Below are positions 17,667 to 29,283 of a stretch of 64,000 nt of DNA, in pieces; positions within the stretch are counted from its first letter, which is position 1; the number at the start of each line of letters is the position of its first letter. This stretch comes from Balneola sp. (lineage in GTDB: Bacteria > Bacteroidota > Rhodothermia > Balneolales > Balneolaceae): the NCBI GenBank assembly GCA_028284195.1, contig JANQSE010000010.1, positions 31,420 through 95,419 of the forward strand, read 5' to 3'. Made by a program: the position numbers and the translations under genes. Below the pieces are notes generated by a model. It saw nothing but the letters and a program-made list of their open reading frames with translations. It was not told the origin of the DNA and did not search any database.

Positions 17667-20249
17667 ATGACTCTTCGCAAGATTATTGCTCCAACTTTTT
17701 TTCTTTCATTCATTGTTAGTTTTTCCCTTCAAGCCCAGCTTTTCGAAAATTTTGACAGTGGAGCTAAAAGTGGATACACCGGAGCCTCGGTAACACTGTC
17801 AACCGGTAATTGGTTTTTGGATGATGCGTTATTAGGGAGTTTGAGCAACGACAAATTCAATGGCTCACAAAGTGTGCGTATGGACAGAAGAAATGGGAGA
17901 ACAGGTAACATCTATATGCTTTTTGATAAAACAGGAGGTGTTGATGAGGTTTCCTTCGTTTTTGCTAACTATGGGAGTAGTTCGGGTAATAAGTTACAGG
18001 TTCAATATTCTACCGATCAAGGAAGTACATGGGTGAATATAGGCGATGAACTTACGGCATCAGGCACATTGCAGGAAGCAACCATTCCTGTACAAATTGA
18101 TGGCAATATCAGATTCAAGTTTATACAATCCGGTGGAACGGACCGAATGAATATTGATGATATCCGCATCACTGATTTCGTTACTCCATCAAATGAACCT
18201 ACCATCAATGTAACGGTTGATAATATGGATGTAAATAATTCCGGAAGTATTGAATTTGGTTCTGCGCTTCAAAATACCGCTGTTGCAAAAACGGTTAAGA
18301 TTAAAAATACAGGGAACCCCGATCTGATAATTACAGATGCATCTGTTACGGGGCAAGGCTTCTCAGTTTCGGCAATACAAGATGACACCCTTTCTTTTAA
18401 TGAGAGTACGGAGTTGACTCTAACCTTTGAGCCTGATACCGAGGGTCAGTTTCAAGAGGTTTTTACAATTATGAGCAATGCTACAAACGATTCATCCTTT
18501 TCATTAAACATATCAGGAGAGAGTTTTGCTGATGGAGATGTAATTGCCATTGCAAATGCCCGGCAATTACAACTTGGTACCAGAGTAACGGTAGCAGGTA
18601 GGGTAACGGTAGCAAATGAATTTGGGGGCCCGCTGTACATGCAGGATACTACTGCCGGTATTGCTGTTTTTTGGGAACCATTACACACAACCGTTTCTAT
18701 CGGTGATTCTGTGAAGATATCAGGGCCGCTAACCGTATTTAAGCCCATTGCAGGAAACGATGCAGATTTTCTTCTCCAGATTTCCGGCACAAACACCGAT
18801 AATATCGTATTCGAAAAATTTGATGTGCCAAATAAAAAAGTGCTGCCAAAAGTAATTACCGTACAGCAGTTAAACACTGATGATTATCAAGGGCAGTTAG
18901 TACTTATTCAAAATGCTACAATAGATTTTAACGGGGCTTTTCAGCAGGATAATTACCCATTAACTGACGCAACCGGAACTGCGGATATGAGAATTGACAA
19001 CACCACCAACCTGATTGGAGTGCAATCTCCACAAGGAGCTGTTAATGTTGTTGGTGTAGCCGGAAAGTTCGGCGGCACTGTTCAGATTCTGCCTCGTTTT
19101 GTGGAAGATTTAGGAGTAGAAGAAGTTATTTTTCCGGGTGATGATGTATCCAAAGATCAAACCCTGGATGTTGTAACCTGGAATGTAGAATGGTTTGGCG
19201 ATGCCGGAAACGGCCCTGCAGATGTAAACCTGCAGCTTAGAAATGTAGTAACTGTTGTTGAAACCATAGATGCAGATATCTATGCACTTCAGGAGATTTC
19301 AAGTTCTTCTCATTTTGCTCAATTATTAGATAGTTTGGATGGATACGGTGGATTTCTGGCTGGTTTTTCACAAACACAGAAAACAGCCTTTTTGTTTAAG
19401 AGGGCAACTATTGATTCTCTAAGCAGTGCAACGCTAAGCTCGGGCGATGGCTTTACACAATCGAATTGGGCCAATGGCAGATATCCCCTGGCTTTTCATT
19501 TCAATGCGGTTATAAATGGAGAACAACAGGAGATCTATGCTTACAACATCCATGCGAAAGCGTTTGGTGATCAGGGATCATACGACCAACGGGTGGCAGC
19601 ATCAATGGAATTAAAGGAGTTTCTTGATCGTGACAGGTCCAATGATAATGTACTCATACTTGGTGATTATAATGACGAGATCGGAAGTTCAACATTTGGC
19701 GGAAATACTTCTCCATATAACAATTTCGATATAGATTCGGAATACACCATTATTACAAAAGTTCTCGAAGAACAAGGTTTTGGTTCCCAGTCAAGCGGTT
19801 CTTTTTTAGACCATATCACCATCACTTCAGAATTGAGTGATGATTACTTTACAGGTACAGAGCGTGTTGAAAACCCATCATATATAGGAAGTTATTTGAG
19901 TACAACATCCGATCATTATCCGATTTGGACACGATTTAAATTTGGTATTATTACAAGTAATGATGAAGAGTCGGATGCTCCGCTTTCTGTACATCTAAAG
20001 CAGAATTATCCAAATCCTTTTAATCCGAGTACGGTTATCAGTTTTACGTTGAATTCAGCTTCGAAAGTGAACTTAGAAGTGTTCGATATTGCAGGAAGAA
20101 AAGTGGCTACACTGTTAAATGAGCTTCAACCTGTCGGTACAAAGAGTGTTACTTTTAATGCGGGTGCATTATCATCAGGAGTATATATTTACCGGTTAAA
20201 AACCGGAAACGGTGATGTTGTAACTAAGAAAATGGTGTTGGTTAAGTAA
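17667..20249 (+). CDS. secreted endonuclease/exonuclease/phosphatase-family protein with T9SS sorting domain
   Basis: A multidomain extracellular protein of 860 residues. Order: signal peptide (1-24), a jelly-roll-like adhesion domain with an Asp/Ser-rich face (~26-165), a choice-of-anchor-D-type beta sandwich (~175-285), an OB-fold-like region (~290-480), an EEP-fold nuclease/phosphatase domain (~490-760), and a type IX secretion C-terminal domain beginning at QNYPNPFNPST and ending KKMVLVK. All EEP motifs are present: TWNVEW, LQEI, NIHAKAFG, LGDYNDE and SDHYP. It probably degrades extracellular DNA or releases phosphate at the cell surface; substrate is inferred from the fold. Confidence 0.9.
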   Translation: MTLRKIIAPTFFLSFIVSFSLQAQLFENFDSGAKSGYTGASVTLSTGNWFLDDALLGSLSNDKFNGSQSVRMDRRNGRTGNIYMLFDKTGGVDEVSFVFANYGSSSGNKLQVQYSTDQGSTWVNIGDELTASGTLQEATIPVQIDGNIRFKFIQSGGTDRMNIDDIRITDFVTPSNEPTINVTVDNMDVNNSGSIEFGSALQNTAVAKTVKIKNTGNPDLIITDASVTGQGFSVSAIQDDTLSFNESTELTLTFEPDTEGQFQEVFTIMSNATNDSSFSLNISGESFADGDVIAIANARQLQLGTRVTVAGRVTVANEFGGPLYMQDTTAGIAVFWEPLHTTVSIGDSVKISGPLTVFKPIAGNDADFLLQISGTNTDNIVFEKFDVPNKKVLPKVITVQQLNTDDYQGQLVLIQNATIDFNGAFQQDNYPLTDATGTADMRIDNTTNLIGVQSPQGAVNVVGVAGKFGGTVQILPRFVEDLGVEEVIFPGDDVSKDQTLDVVTWNVEWFGDAGNGPADVNLQLRNVVTVVETIDADIYALQEISSSSHFAQLLDSLDGYGGFLAGFSQTQKTAFLFKRATIDSLSSATLSSGDGFTQSNWANGRYPLAFHFNAVINGEQQEIYAYNIHAKAFGDQGSYDQRVAASMELKEFLDRDRSNDNVLILGDYNDEIGSSTFGGNTSPYNNFDIDSEYTIITKVLEEQGFGSQSSGSFLDHITITSELSDDYFTGTERVENPSYIGSYLSTTSDHYPIWTRFKFGIITSNDEESDAPLSVHLKQNYPNPFNPSTVISFTLNSASKVNLEVFDIAGRKVATLLNELQPVGTKSVTFNAGALSSGVYIYRLKTGNGDVVTKKMVLVK

Positions 20250-20267
20250 AAAAGCTACACAGACAAA

Positions 20268-22307
20268 TTACAGGCTCTTACCCGGTTTTAAGAGATTTTG
20301 AAGCCGTTCTGCCTCAGTAAAAGGTTTCTCACAAGAAAAATTGGTGCAAACATAAAAAGTTGTTTTACCATCTATTGGTTTCATTTCTTGTGCAAAGGGA
20401 GGATAGGTGCCTTTGTTGTCAGAACTCTTTTTTACTAATGTTACCATAAAAGGCGTAAATGTTGTCTGCATAATTTCAACTGGTTTTGCAAAAGACTCAT
20501 CTCCTTCAACGATTACTAATTCTTTAGGGCTGTTATTTAAAAACTGGATAGCTTGCAACCCGTGCGTAATGCTGGAACCGGATCGGATGAAATCTGTTGA
20601 GAAATACTTGCCAATTTCATCAACATATTGTTCCAGTTTGGTATTGCCTGTTAGTCTGCTCAATCTCAAAAAATTAAGCATCGCTACCGAGTTTGAAGAT
20701 GGGATAGCACCATCATAGATCTGTTTCTGCCGGCCCAAAAGCTTTTCGGAATTATATGTGGTAAAAAAGAAACCACCCTGTTCTTTATCCCAAAAAAGAT
20801 CGATTACCTGGCTGCCTAATTTTTCAGCTTCTTGTAGATAACCCGTATCAAAAGTAGCGTCATATAGTTCTAGGGCAGCCCACATCAAAAACAAATAATC
20901 ATCAGCAAATGCATGTATGGATGCTTCGGCTTCTTTAAAACGGTGCATTAACTGGCCGTTAATCAGGCAATTTTCAATTATGAACCGGAATGCCTTTTGA
21001 GATGAATCAATAAATCTCTGGTTCCCAAAAACAGTTCCGGCTTTTGCCAATGCTGCAATCATTAAAGCATTCCAGTCAGTCAGGGTTTTATCATCAAGTA
21101 GTGGAGATGTTCTGCTAGTTCGCCCTTTAAACAGCTTTTGTCTAATGATGTTGAACTTCTCTTCTTCGGTTTTTGAGAGTTCTGAGGCGAGATGAGGAAT
21201 ATTCTTTCCGGTAAACTGTTTGGTGGCTTCATCTTTGAAGTTACCTTCTTTATAAAAGTTAAATGTTTTTAGAAAAAATTCGGATTCTTCTTTCGTCAAC
21301 AAGTCTTCTATTTCTTTTTGCGACCATACATAAAACTTTCCTTCTTCGCCATCGGTGTCTGCATCCTGCGCAGAGTAAAAAAATCCGTCCGGATGGGTTA
21401 ACTCACACTCCACATAATTGGCTATTTCGAAGACAGTTTGTTTGAAAAGCGGGTTTTGAGAAACTTGCCATCCCTCGGTATAAGCAAGCATAAGCAGGGC
21501 CTGATCGTAAAGCATTTTTTCGAAATGTGGGAGAAGCCATTCTTTATCGGTTGAGTATCGATGAAACCCGTAGCCAATATGATCCCACAACCCGCCTAAC
21601 CTCATTTTTATGAGTGTTTGTTCAACAGCACTTTTAAACCTTTCTTCGCTGGTTAAATGCCATTGGCGGAGCAAAAAACCAAGATTGTGAGGAGATGGGA
21701 ATTTGGGCGCAGATCCAAATCCGCCATGTTCTTCATCATACCGTGCAATTAGTTGCTCCGCAGCATAATCAACAGCCTCAGAGCCGGGAAATATTCCGGA
21801 TTCAAACTCCAAAGATTTATTAAAACCATCCTGTATGCTTTGTACGGCTTTGATGACTTTTTCTGGTTCATGCTGCCACATTCCGGCAATGCCGGGTATT
21901 AACTGTCTTAGCCCAATACGTTGAAACCGTGCCTCTTTTGGTATATAAGTGCCTGCAAAAAAAGGTTTTTTTTCTGGAGTCATTATGATGGTAAGCGGCC
22001 AGCCTCCATGTCCTGTTACCATCTGGCATACGGTCATATAGGTAGAGTCAATATCGGGGCGTTCTTCCCGGTCAACTTTTATATTGATGAAAGTATCATT
22101 TAGTAATTTAGCTATTTCTTTGTCTTCAAAACTCTCATGTTCCATTACGTGGCACCAATGGCAGGTGGCATATCCTATGGAAAGAAAAATGGGTTTGTTT
22201 AGTTTTTTTGCTTCTTGAAAAGCTTCCTTGCCCCAGGGATACCAATCAACAGGATTATTTTTGTGTTGGAGTAAATATGGGCTTTTTTCGTGTTGCAGTC
22301 GGTTCAA
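20268..22307 (-). CDS. thioredoxin-domain DUF255 protein (YyaL/SPATA20-like)
   Basis: A 679-residue cytoplasmic protein of the YyaL/SSP411 family. The N-terminal thioredoxin-fold domain carries the family signature [21 protein letters not shown] and the redox-type motif CHWC at 49-52. The rest is an alpha/alpha toroid like that of N-acyl-glucosamine epimerases ([35 protein letters not shown]). Bacterial members are widespread but the reaction is not settled. It converges with the nuclease gene with an 18-base gap, and no hairpin is seen there. Confidence 0.9.
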   Translation of the reverse strand: MNRLQHEKSPYLLQHKNNPVDWYPWGKEAFQEAKKLNKPIFLSIGYATCHWCHVMEHESFEDKEIAKLLNDTFINIKVDREERPDIDSTYMTVCQMVTGHGGWPLTIIMTPEKKPFFAGTYIPKEARFQRIGLRQLIPGIAGMWQHEPEKVIKAVQSIQDGFNKSLEFESGIFPGSEAVDYAAEQLIARYDEEHGGFGSAPKFPSPHNLGFLLRQWHLTSEERFKSAVEQTLIKMRLGGLWDHIGYGFHRYSTDKEWLLPHFEKMLYDQALLMLAYTEGWQVSQNPLFKQTVFEIANYVECELTHPDGFFYSAQDADTDGEEGKFYVWSQKEIEDLLTKEESEFFLKTFNFYKEGNFKDEATKQFTGKNIPHLASELSKTEEEKFNIIRQKLFKGRTSRTSPLLDDKTLTDWNALMIAALAKAGTVFGNQRFIDSSQKAFRFIIENCLINGQLMHRFKEAEASIHAFADDYLFLMWAALELYDATFDTGYLQEAEKLGSQVIDLFWDKEQGGFFFTTYNSEKLLGRQKQIYDGAIPSSNSVAMLNFLRLSRLTGNTKLEQYVDEIGKYFSTDFIRSGSSITHGLQAIQFLNNSPKELVIVEGDESFAKPVEIMQTTFTPFMVTLVKKSSDNKGTYPPFAQEMKPIDGKTTFYVCTNFSCEKPFTEAERLQNLLKPGKSL

Positions 22308-22374
22308 ATCAGAGTGTAAGGAATAGATTTTTATTAAAGGTAAGCAAGGCAGTGGTCAATTATACAAAAACGGG

Positions 22375-24237
22375 CTAAATAACCAGTCTCAAAGAGGTGC
22401 GCTCCATTCTAATCTGTTTCACTTTAAAAACTTCTTTATCAAAACCCTTTAATTCTTTTTCTCCTGTTTTGATGATTAAAGTTTTTCGGTTATTTGAAAG
22501 ATAAAGGTCTGTATCTCCAAAATTATAGAATGCCTCCGAAACCACTATTTCTTTTTCCTGGGCAATGTCTACAAGGCGGGATGCGATGTTAACTGTTGTT
22601 CCAAAATAGTCAATACGGTCATTTAGATTTACGGCAGTACAATCTCCCAAATGGATGCCTGCTTTCAGTTTAAAAGAATCTCCCATCGCTGTTGAAGATG
22701 AAAATATTTGTTGGATACGTTCTACAGCTTTTAATGCTGATACTGGTTCTTTGAATACGGCCATTACAGAATCTCCTATGGTCTTTACGATTCCACCGCG
22801 TTCTTCTGCAACAATTTGTTGTATGATTTTGAAATGGCTCATCAACTGGCCAATGGCAAACTCATCACCTTCCTGTAAATACAGATTAGTAGAATTCATA
22901 AGGTCGGTAAACAGAACAGTTAGGTTGCTCGCTTCTACTTTTTTGCCATCTCTTAATGTTTCTTGTGCAAAGAGAGTTCTAAAATCGTGTGATGAAGTAA
23001 CCTCTGTTGCATAAATAGCTTCTTCGCGCCAATTCTCTTTTTCCAGATAACACACCAGTTCTTTTCCAGATTTGTTTGCTATGGTAAGGTTAGGCATGGT
23101 TGATATGGTTGCTTCTTGGCCATCAAAATCATCGTTTGTAATAAAAATGGTAGTGGTATCATCAGCAGTATTTCGTACGTGTAGCCGCAAATACCCTTGG
23201 TTTTCGGTAGTTTTAAAAAGATAGGTACCTTCTTCTAGTTTAACATTGAGATATTTTTTCTGGTTTGGTTTTATATAATGTTGAGTTACCCTCTGTGGGG
23301 TGTTTTGAGGGCCTCCAAAGCAGTAAGAGCTGTACGAAATTTTACGAATTAAAGGGTTTGGACTAAAAACCAAATGCAGGTTTTCATTAAAATCTATAGA
23401 ATAACTACAGTCACATTCTTCGCAATGTAAATCTGAATGTATGTCGCGCATTCTTCTAAAAACTTTATGGGTACTTTTACAGCTTGGGCAGAAAACATCC
23501 CATCTAAAGTCCAGTAATCCTAGTTTTGCCGCATTCAAAAAAACATTTAATACCGAGTATTTTTTTTCGCCCCAGTATTCTGCCAGGCGGTACGGATGTA
23601 TGGTTTTTAGTTCTTCATCAGCAGCATGGAGTAAGTATTTTTTTAAATGACGAATAATGCGCTGCCGGCGGGTGTATTCAAGAAGTTTTTTCTCTATTTC
23701 TTTAATTTTTTTGTTTGCTCCTTTCATTAATGTGGCTTTTGGGGCATGCTCGTAATGAAGTGTATTGGTAGAGGCAGCCCGGTCACAGTCGAATACAAAT
23801 CTGGCAAATTTTCTTTTTATAACATGCTCTATGTATTTGTTGACAAAATATTTGAGAAATCTATAATTAGTTGAAACAGTAAGGTTGGTAATTAACCGGG
23901 TTTCTTTTTCATCAGGAATCAGGTTAACAGAAATGGTAAGCTGTTTAAGTACTCCAATTTTATAAAATCTGGATGTTCCAAATCGGTATGGTTTTTCCCA
24001 ATAGTAGGGTTCTTCTATCCAGGCCTGGTTACCACTTAGTTTGGTAGATGCCAGTTCCAAAAACCCTTTCACATTATTTCTTGAGAATGCCTCTTTGGTT
24101 ATAGAAAATTGGCCTGCATGTTTATAAAGTTTATTTGTATCAGAAATAAACGGCCACAGTTTTTCCGGTTTTGCCATTAAGCTGAACCGCCACTTAAAAT
24201 TGTAACTATTATCTGACTGCATATTTTTTATTCTCAT
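22375..24237 (-). CDS. adenylate/guanylate cyclase-domain protein with N-terminal SRPBCC-like and zinc-ribbon regions
   Basis: A 620-residue soluble protein. Residues ~1-150 resemble a START/SRPBCC ligand-binding fold (KPEKLWPFISDTNKL). The middle region contains two CxxC pairs (CPSC, CEEC) typical of the DUF5939-type segment found with class III cyclases. The C-terminal class III cyclase domain begins at ~435 and keeps both metal Asp residues (LFTDLMNST and IGDSVMAVF) and the NIASRL core. It would make cAMP or cGMP in response to a bound ligand; nucleotide preference is not clear. It is transcribed away from ndk. Confidence 0.85.
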   Translation of the reverse strand: MRIKNMQSDNSYNFKWRFSLMAKPEKLWPFISDTNKLYKHAGQFSITKEAFSRNNVKGFLELASTKLSGNQAWIEEPYYWEKPYRFGTSRFYKIGVLKQLTISVNLIPDEKETRLITNLTVSTNYRFLKYFVNKYIEHVIKRKFARFVFDCDRAASTNTLHYEHAPKATLMKGANKKIKEIEKKLLEYTRRQRIIRHLKKYLLHAADEELKTIHPYRLAEYWGEKKYSVLNVFLNAAKLGLLDFRWDVFCPSCKSTHKVFRRMRDIHSDLHCEECDCSYSIDFNENLHLVFSPNPLIRKISYSSYCFGGPQNTPQRVTQHYIKPNQKKYLNVKLEEGTYLFKTTENQGYLRLHVRNTADDTTTIFITNDDFDGQEATISTMPNLTIANKSGKELVCYLEKENWREEAIYATEVTSSHDFRTLFAQETLRDGKKVEASNLTVLFTDLMNSTNLYLQEGDEFAIGQLMSHFKIIQQIVAEERGGIVKTIGDSVMAVFKEPVSALKAVERIQQIFSSSTAMGDSFKLKAGIHLGDCTAVNLNDRIDYFGTTVNIASRLVDIAQEKEIVVSEAFYNFGDTDLYLSNNRKTLIIKTGEKELKGFDKEVFKVKQIRMERTSLRLVI

Positions 24238-24345
24238 AGAGCGTCAAAGGTTCGATAATTAATGTGTGAAATTGTATCTTCAAACACCAATTTGAAGAGA
24301 GTATCTCAAGCAGGTTGTTACAAAAAAAATCAAAAAAAACGAAAG

Positions 24346-24780
24346 ATGGCTGTAGAAACTACATTGACTATTCTAAAACCCGATTGTGTTCGTAAGGGGC
24401 TTATCGGTGAAGTAACAAAAAGAATTCAGGAAGCAGGTTTTAAAATTCTTGCAATGAAAATGACAAGATTAACAATGAGTACAGCAGGGGGATTCTATGC
24501 TGTTCATAAAGAGCGTCCATTTTATGGAGAACTTTGCGAGTTTATGAGCAGTGGTGCTTGTGTTCCAATGATCCTTGAAAAAGAAAATGCGGTTGCCGAT
24601 TTCAGAACCTTGATAGGTGCTACCAATCCAGGTGAAGCTGAACAAGGAACTATTCGGGCTGATTTTGCCGATAGCGTCGGTGAGAATATTATTCACGGTT
24701 CCGATTCGGTGGAAAATGGAAAAATTGAAGCTGCTTATTTTTTTGCTCAATCAGATGTTGTGGCAAATAGTTCTGATTAA
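24346..24780 (+). CDS. ndk: nucleoside diphosphate kinase
   Basis: Transfers phosphate between nucleoside triphosphates and diphosphates through a phospho-His. The 144-residue sequence has the start [13 protein letters not shown], the active-site block [12 protein letters not shown] with the catalytic His, and the usual length of ~140. ATG 24346, preceded by AAAGA, is chosen; the frame is open further upstream to 24262 but that extension has no family resemblance. A hairpin follows the stop. Confidence 0.97.
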   Translation: MAVETTLTILKPDCVRKGLIGEVTKRIQEAGFKILAMKMTRLTMSTAGGFYAVHKERPFYGELCEFMSSGACVPMILEKENAVADFRTLIGATNPGEAEQGTIRADFADSVGENIIHGSDSVENGKIEAAYFFAQSDVVANSSD

Positions 24781-24790
24781 CTGGTTTATA

Positions 24791-24824
24791 AAAAAGGGTT
24801 CATCAAGTTATGATGGCCCTTTTA
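24791..24824. terminator. terminator-like hairpin between ndk and rlmB
   Basis: Left arm AAAAAGGGTTCATCA (24791-24805) pairs with TGATGGCCCTTTT (24811-24823) with a small bulge around AGTTA. It overlaps the stop of the converging rlmB gene and may serve both strands. Confidence 0.65.
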
Positions 24825-25574
24825 TTTGAGTTCGTTCTTTCTTCTCATCCATTCATAACAAACCAACCCGGCTGATACAGAAGCATTTAAAGACTCAACC
24901 TGGTTTTGCATAGGAATTCGGATCGATTTTGTGCTTTTTTGGATTATTTTTTGATCCAATCCATTGCCTTCGTTTCCAATTAAAAAAGCAGTTGGTGTGC
25001 TCATATCCACTTCCCATAAATCAGATGCAGCATTACCATGCAGAGCAACAATTTCAAAACCTGTATTCCTCAGATCTTTGATTCCCTGGTTAACATCATG
25101 AACTCTGATAATGGGTATTCTCCCTGCAGTACCGGCAGACGTTTTAAATACAGCAGCATTAACAGGAGCTTGTTTTTGTGTTGGAACTATAACAGCCGAC
25201 ATACCAGCAGCACTCGCAGTTCTTAATATTGCCCCAAAATTGTATGGGTCTTCTATACCGTCTAAAAGTAAAACTGCGGGAGCCGAAGAAATGTCTATAT
25301 TTTGGATCCACTCAAAATAATCGGTGTATTTTATTTTGCTTAGTAATGCAACAATACCTTGATCGTTTACTCTTCCTACTAGGCGTTGAATTTTCTGTTG
25401 AGGGACTTTAGAAACCGGAATGGAATGTTTTGTAGCCATTTTTTGCAGCTCCTCAACAGTATTTAATTGTAGATTATTTCGTAGAAATATTTTTTCGACT
25501 TCACTGGGTCGATGAGATAAGGCTTCTACAATAGGATTTCGGCCATAAATAAAAATATTATCTGATCTGCTCAT
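24822..25574 (-). CDS. rlmB: 23S rRNA (guanosine-2'-O-)-methyltransferase RlmB, TrmH family
   Basis: SPOUT-class methyltransferase of 250 residues, predicted to methylate the ribose of a guanosine in the 23S rRNA peptidyl-transferase region. An N-terminal substrate-binding domain (IYGRNPIVEAL) precedes the knot domain with the three TrmH motifs: GIEDPYNFGAILRTA, IGNEGNGLDQ and IPMQNQVESLNASVSAG. Length and motifs match RlmB; another TrmH-family rRNA or tRNA target cannot be excluded. Confidence 0.9.
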   Translation of the reverse strand: MSRSDNIFIYGRNPIVEALSHRPSEVEKIFLRNNLQLNTVEELQKMATKHSIPVSKVPQQKIQRLVGRVNDQGIVALLSKIKYTDYFEWIQNIDISSAPAVLLLDGIEDPYNFGAILRTASAAGMSAVIVPTQKQAPVNAAVFKTSAGTAGRIPIIRVHDVNQGIKDLRNTGFEIVALHGNAASDLWEVDMSTPTAFLIGNEGNGLDQKIIQKSTKSIRIPMQNQVESLNASVSAGLVCYEWMRRKNELK

Positions 25575-25644
25575 TGTTATTTTATTGTTAATTGCATTTT
25601 ATTATTATAGAGGCAGAGTGGGTTAGCTATTAGAAGGTAAGGAC

Positions 25645-25998
25645 ATGAATGAGCAAGAAAAAGAAAAGGATTATTCCTTTGAAGGATTAAATGTATTCTC
25701 TCAAAAAAAGAGTTTCCGGCACAAAAATACAGTTCCAGGATCAGAGATAGAATTAGGTAGTGTAAACGGCATTTATTTAATGGCGGCATTACTACAGGTT
25801 TTTTTAGGAACTGTGGTTACGACCCTATCAATTCTGAAATTGATACAGCCAGGCTGGTTAGCTGGTATACTTATGACACTGGGCAGTATATCAACCATTT
25901 TTGGCTTGTTTTTTTTCTATTCAGTTTTTTCAAAGGGAAGTAATTTTGATTCGTTGATCAACAAGGCGATTAAGCGTGTGATTACTTTTCAAAACTAG
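25645..25998 (+). CDS. small two-TM membrane protein
   Basis: A 117-residue protein with a polar, charged N-terminus (~1-45) and two hydrophobic segments (about 48-66 and 72-92). The ATG at 25645 is preceded by AAGGTAAGGAC. No family is recognised. It lies between the divergent rlmB gene and the GDPD gene. Confidence 0.7.
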   Translation: MNEQEKEKDYSFEGLNVFSQKKSFRHKNTVPGSEIELGSVNGIYLMAALLQVFLGTVVTTLSILKLIQPGWLAGILMTLGSISTIFGLFFFYSVFSKGSNFDSLINKAIKRVITFQN

Positions 25999-26108
25999 AA
26001 ATTAATTGGTGCAATAAATGCAATAACTTCTTAGTTTTGTGTTAGTAATATAAAACAGCAAGGACTTAATACAGCATATCCTAAGAGTCCGTATAAATAC
26101 TTGTGGTA

Positions 26109-27002
26109 ATGAAGGGACTAAAGAGAATTTTAATTACGAACATATTACTTTTGCTATGTGCTACAATCACAATAGCACAACAACCTGTTTCTGACTTTAA
26201 AATCAAAACATCAGAATCATCTTTTATGGATTTTAAGCAAAAGGAATTTTTGGTTATTGCACACAGAGGTGCGAGTGCATACTACCCGGAAAATACAATG
26301 GCTGCTTTCAAAGCCGCTGTTGAGATGAAGGCGGATATGATAGAACTTGATGTAATGATGTCGAAAGATAACATACCCGTTGTATTTCATGATGATGTGC
26401 TCGAATACAAAACAAATGGAAAAGGGTCTGTCGCAGATTACACTTTATCAGAATTAAAGGAGCTAGATGCAGGTTCTTGGTTCGATGAAAAATTTAAAGA
26501 GGAAAGAATTCCTACTTTACGCGAAGTATTAGACTATGCTAGAAATAAGATTCCGGTTAATATCGAGATAAAAACAGAAGCTGTTACAGAAAATAAAGAG
26601 GGTGGCATTGTTGAACGGGTACTCAAATTAATTGATGAACTTGGTATGGCAGACCAGGTTATAGTATCTAGTTTTGATTATCGCGTTATTGAACGGCTGA
26701 AGGCTGCTGAAAGTAAAATAATGATTGCTATGCTTTACGAGCGACAACAGTCTTATGGAAGAAATCCTGTAACATTAGTTAAAGAATACAAAGCTGATGC
26801 TTTTAATTTCAGTTCTAATGAGCTGGCAGGAAACTGGATTGCACAACTTAATGATGCCAAAATTCCTTTCTTTATATATACCATAAATAAAGAAGACCTA
26901 ATGGAATCCGTTATTAGATCAGGAGCCAGAGGAATTTTTACCGATAAGCCTGATGTACTTTATAGGATAGCTGACGAAGTTCTTCGAAAAAAATGGAGAT
27001 AA
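26109..27002 (+). CDS. secreted glycerophosphodiester phosphodiesterase
   Basis: Hydrolyses glycerophosphodiesters to glycerol-3-phosphate and an alcohol, in the periplasm. The 297-residue protein has a signal peptide (ends TIAQ) and a GDPD TIM barrel with AHRGASAYYPENT, IELDVMMSKD and VFHDD, which supply the catalytic His pair and the metal Glu/Asp. The C-terminal GIFTDKPD block is also typical. ATG 26109 is preferred over the GTG at 26103. Confidence 0.92.
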   Translation: MKGLKRILITNILLLLCATITIAQQPVSDFKIKTSESSFMDFKQKEFLVIAHRGASAYYPENTMAAFKAAVEMKADMIELDVMMSKDNIPVVFHDDVLEYKTNGKGSVADYTLSELKELDAGSWFDEKFKEERIPTLREVLDYARNKIPVNIEIKTEAVTENKEGGIVERVLKLIDELGMADQVIVSSFDYRVIERLKAAESKIMIAMLYERQQSYGRNPVTLVKEYKADAFNFSSNELAGNWIAQLNDAKIPFFIYTINKEDLMESVIRSGARGIFTDKPDVLYRIADEVLRKKWR

Positions 27003-27026
27003 TTCCCAAATAGCTTTAAAGTTTCA

Positions 27027-28743
<1,717 letters not shown>

Positions 28744-28744
28744 T

Positions 28745-29203
28745 TTGTTTACCTGTCAGGGAAAGCTGAGAATTCGCTCTTGTGGTGTACTTGTAGAGAA
28801 TGAGGCTGTTCTTTTAGTCCAGCTTCGATCTCCTATTTCCAATCAGCTTATCTGGATGCCGCCGGGTGGTGGTGTGCGATTGGGTGAAACCATCCAAGAG
28901 GCATTGAAAAGAGAGTTCGAAGAAGAAACCGGACTGGAAATTGAGGTAGATCATTTAGTTTACATTAATGAATTGGTTGAGAGTAGAATACAAGCCATTG
29001 AGTTTTATTTTAGAGTTACCAAAATTAGCGGAAAGTTGCGGCTCGGGAGTGATCCTGAATACAATGATGATGATCAGATATTAAAAGAAATAATGTTTAT
29101 TCCGATAGCCGAATTGCCGGGTCATCGTATAGTTCCGGAGTATTTTAAAAAAGATTTCTGGGATAATGGCAATGCAGCCAGATTGAACTCAAACTTTTTG
29201 TAA
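28745..29203 (+). CDS. Nudix hydrolase
   Basis: A 152-residue Nudix protein. The Nudix box GGGVRLGETIQEALKREFEE leads into ETGLEI and keeps the metal-binding REFEEE residues. Substrate is unknown (nucleotide sugar, dinucleotide or oxidised nucleotide). The start TTG at 28745 is chosen because no ATG precedes the conserved region and the gene abuts pyrG; an alternative start inside the frame is possible. A terminator follows the stop. Confidence 0.85.
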   Translation: MFTCQGKLRIRSCGVLVENEAVLLVQLRSPISNQLIWMPPGGGVRLGETIQEALKREFEEETGLEIEVDHLVYINELVESRIQAIEFYFRVTKISGKLRLGSDPEYNDDDQILKEIMFIPIAELPGHRIVPEYFKKDFWDNGNAARLNSNFL

Positions 29204-29239
29204 AAAGCCTTTACACAATTACGCATTGTAAGGGCTTTC
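29204..29239 (+). terminator. intrinsic terminator of the pyrG-Nudix unit
   Basis: AAAGCCTTTACA (29204-29215) pairs with TGTAAGGGCTTT (29227-29238) with one T-G, over an 11-base loop, then CTTTAT. It starts at the stop codon. Confidence 0.75.
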
Positions 29240-29283
29240 TTTATATTGGTTTTTCTATATCACATCAAAGAATAACTAACACT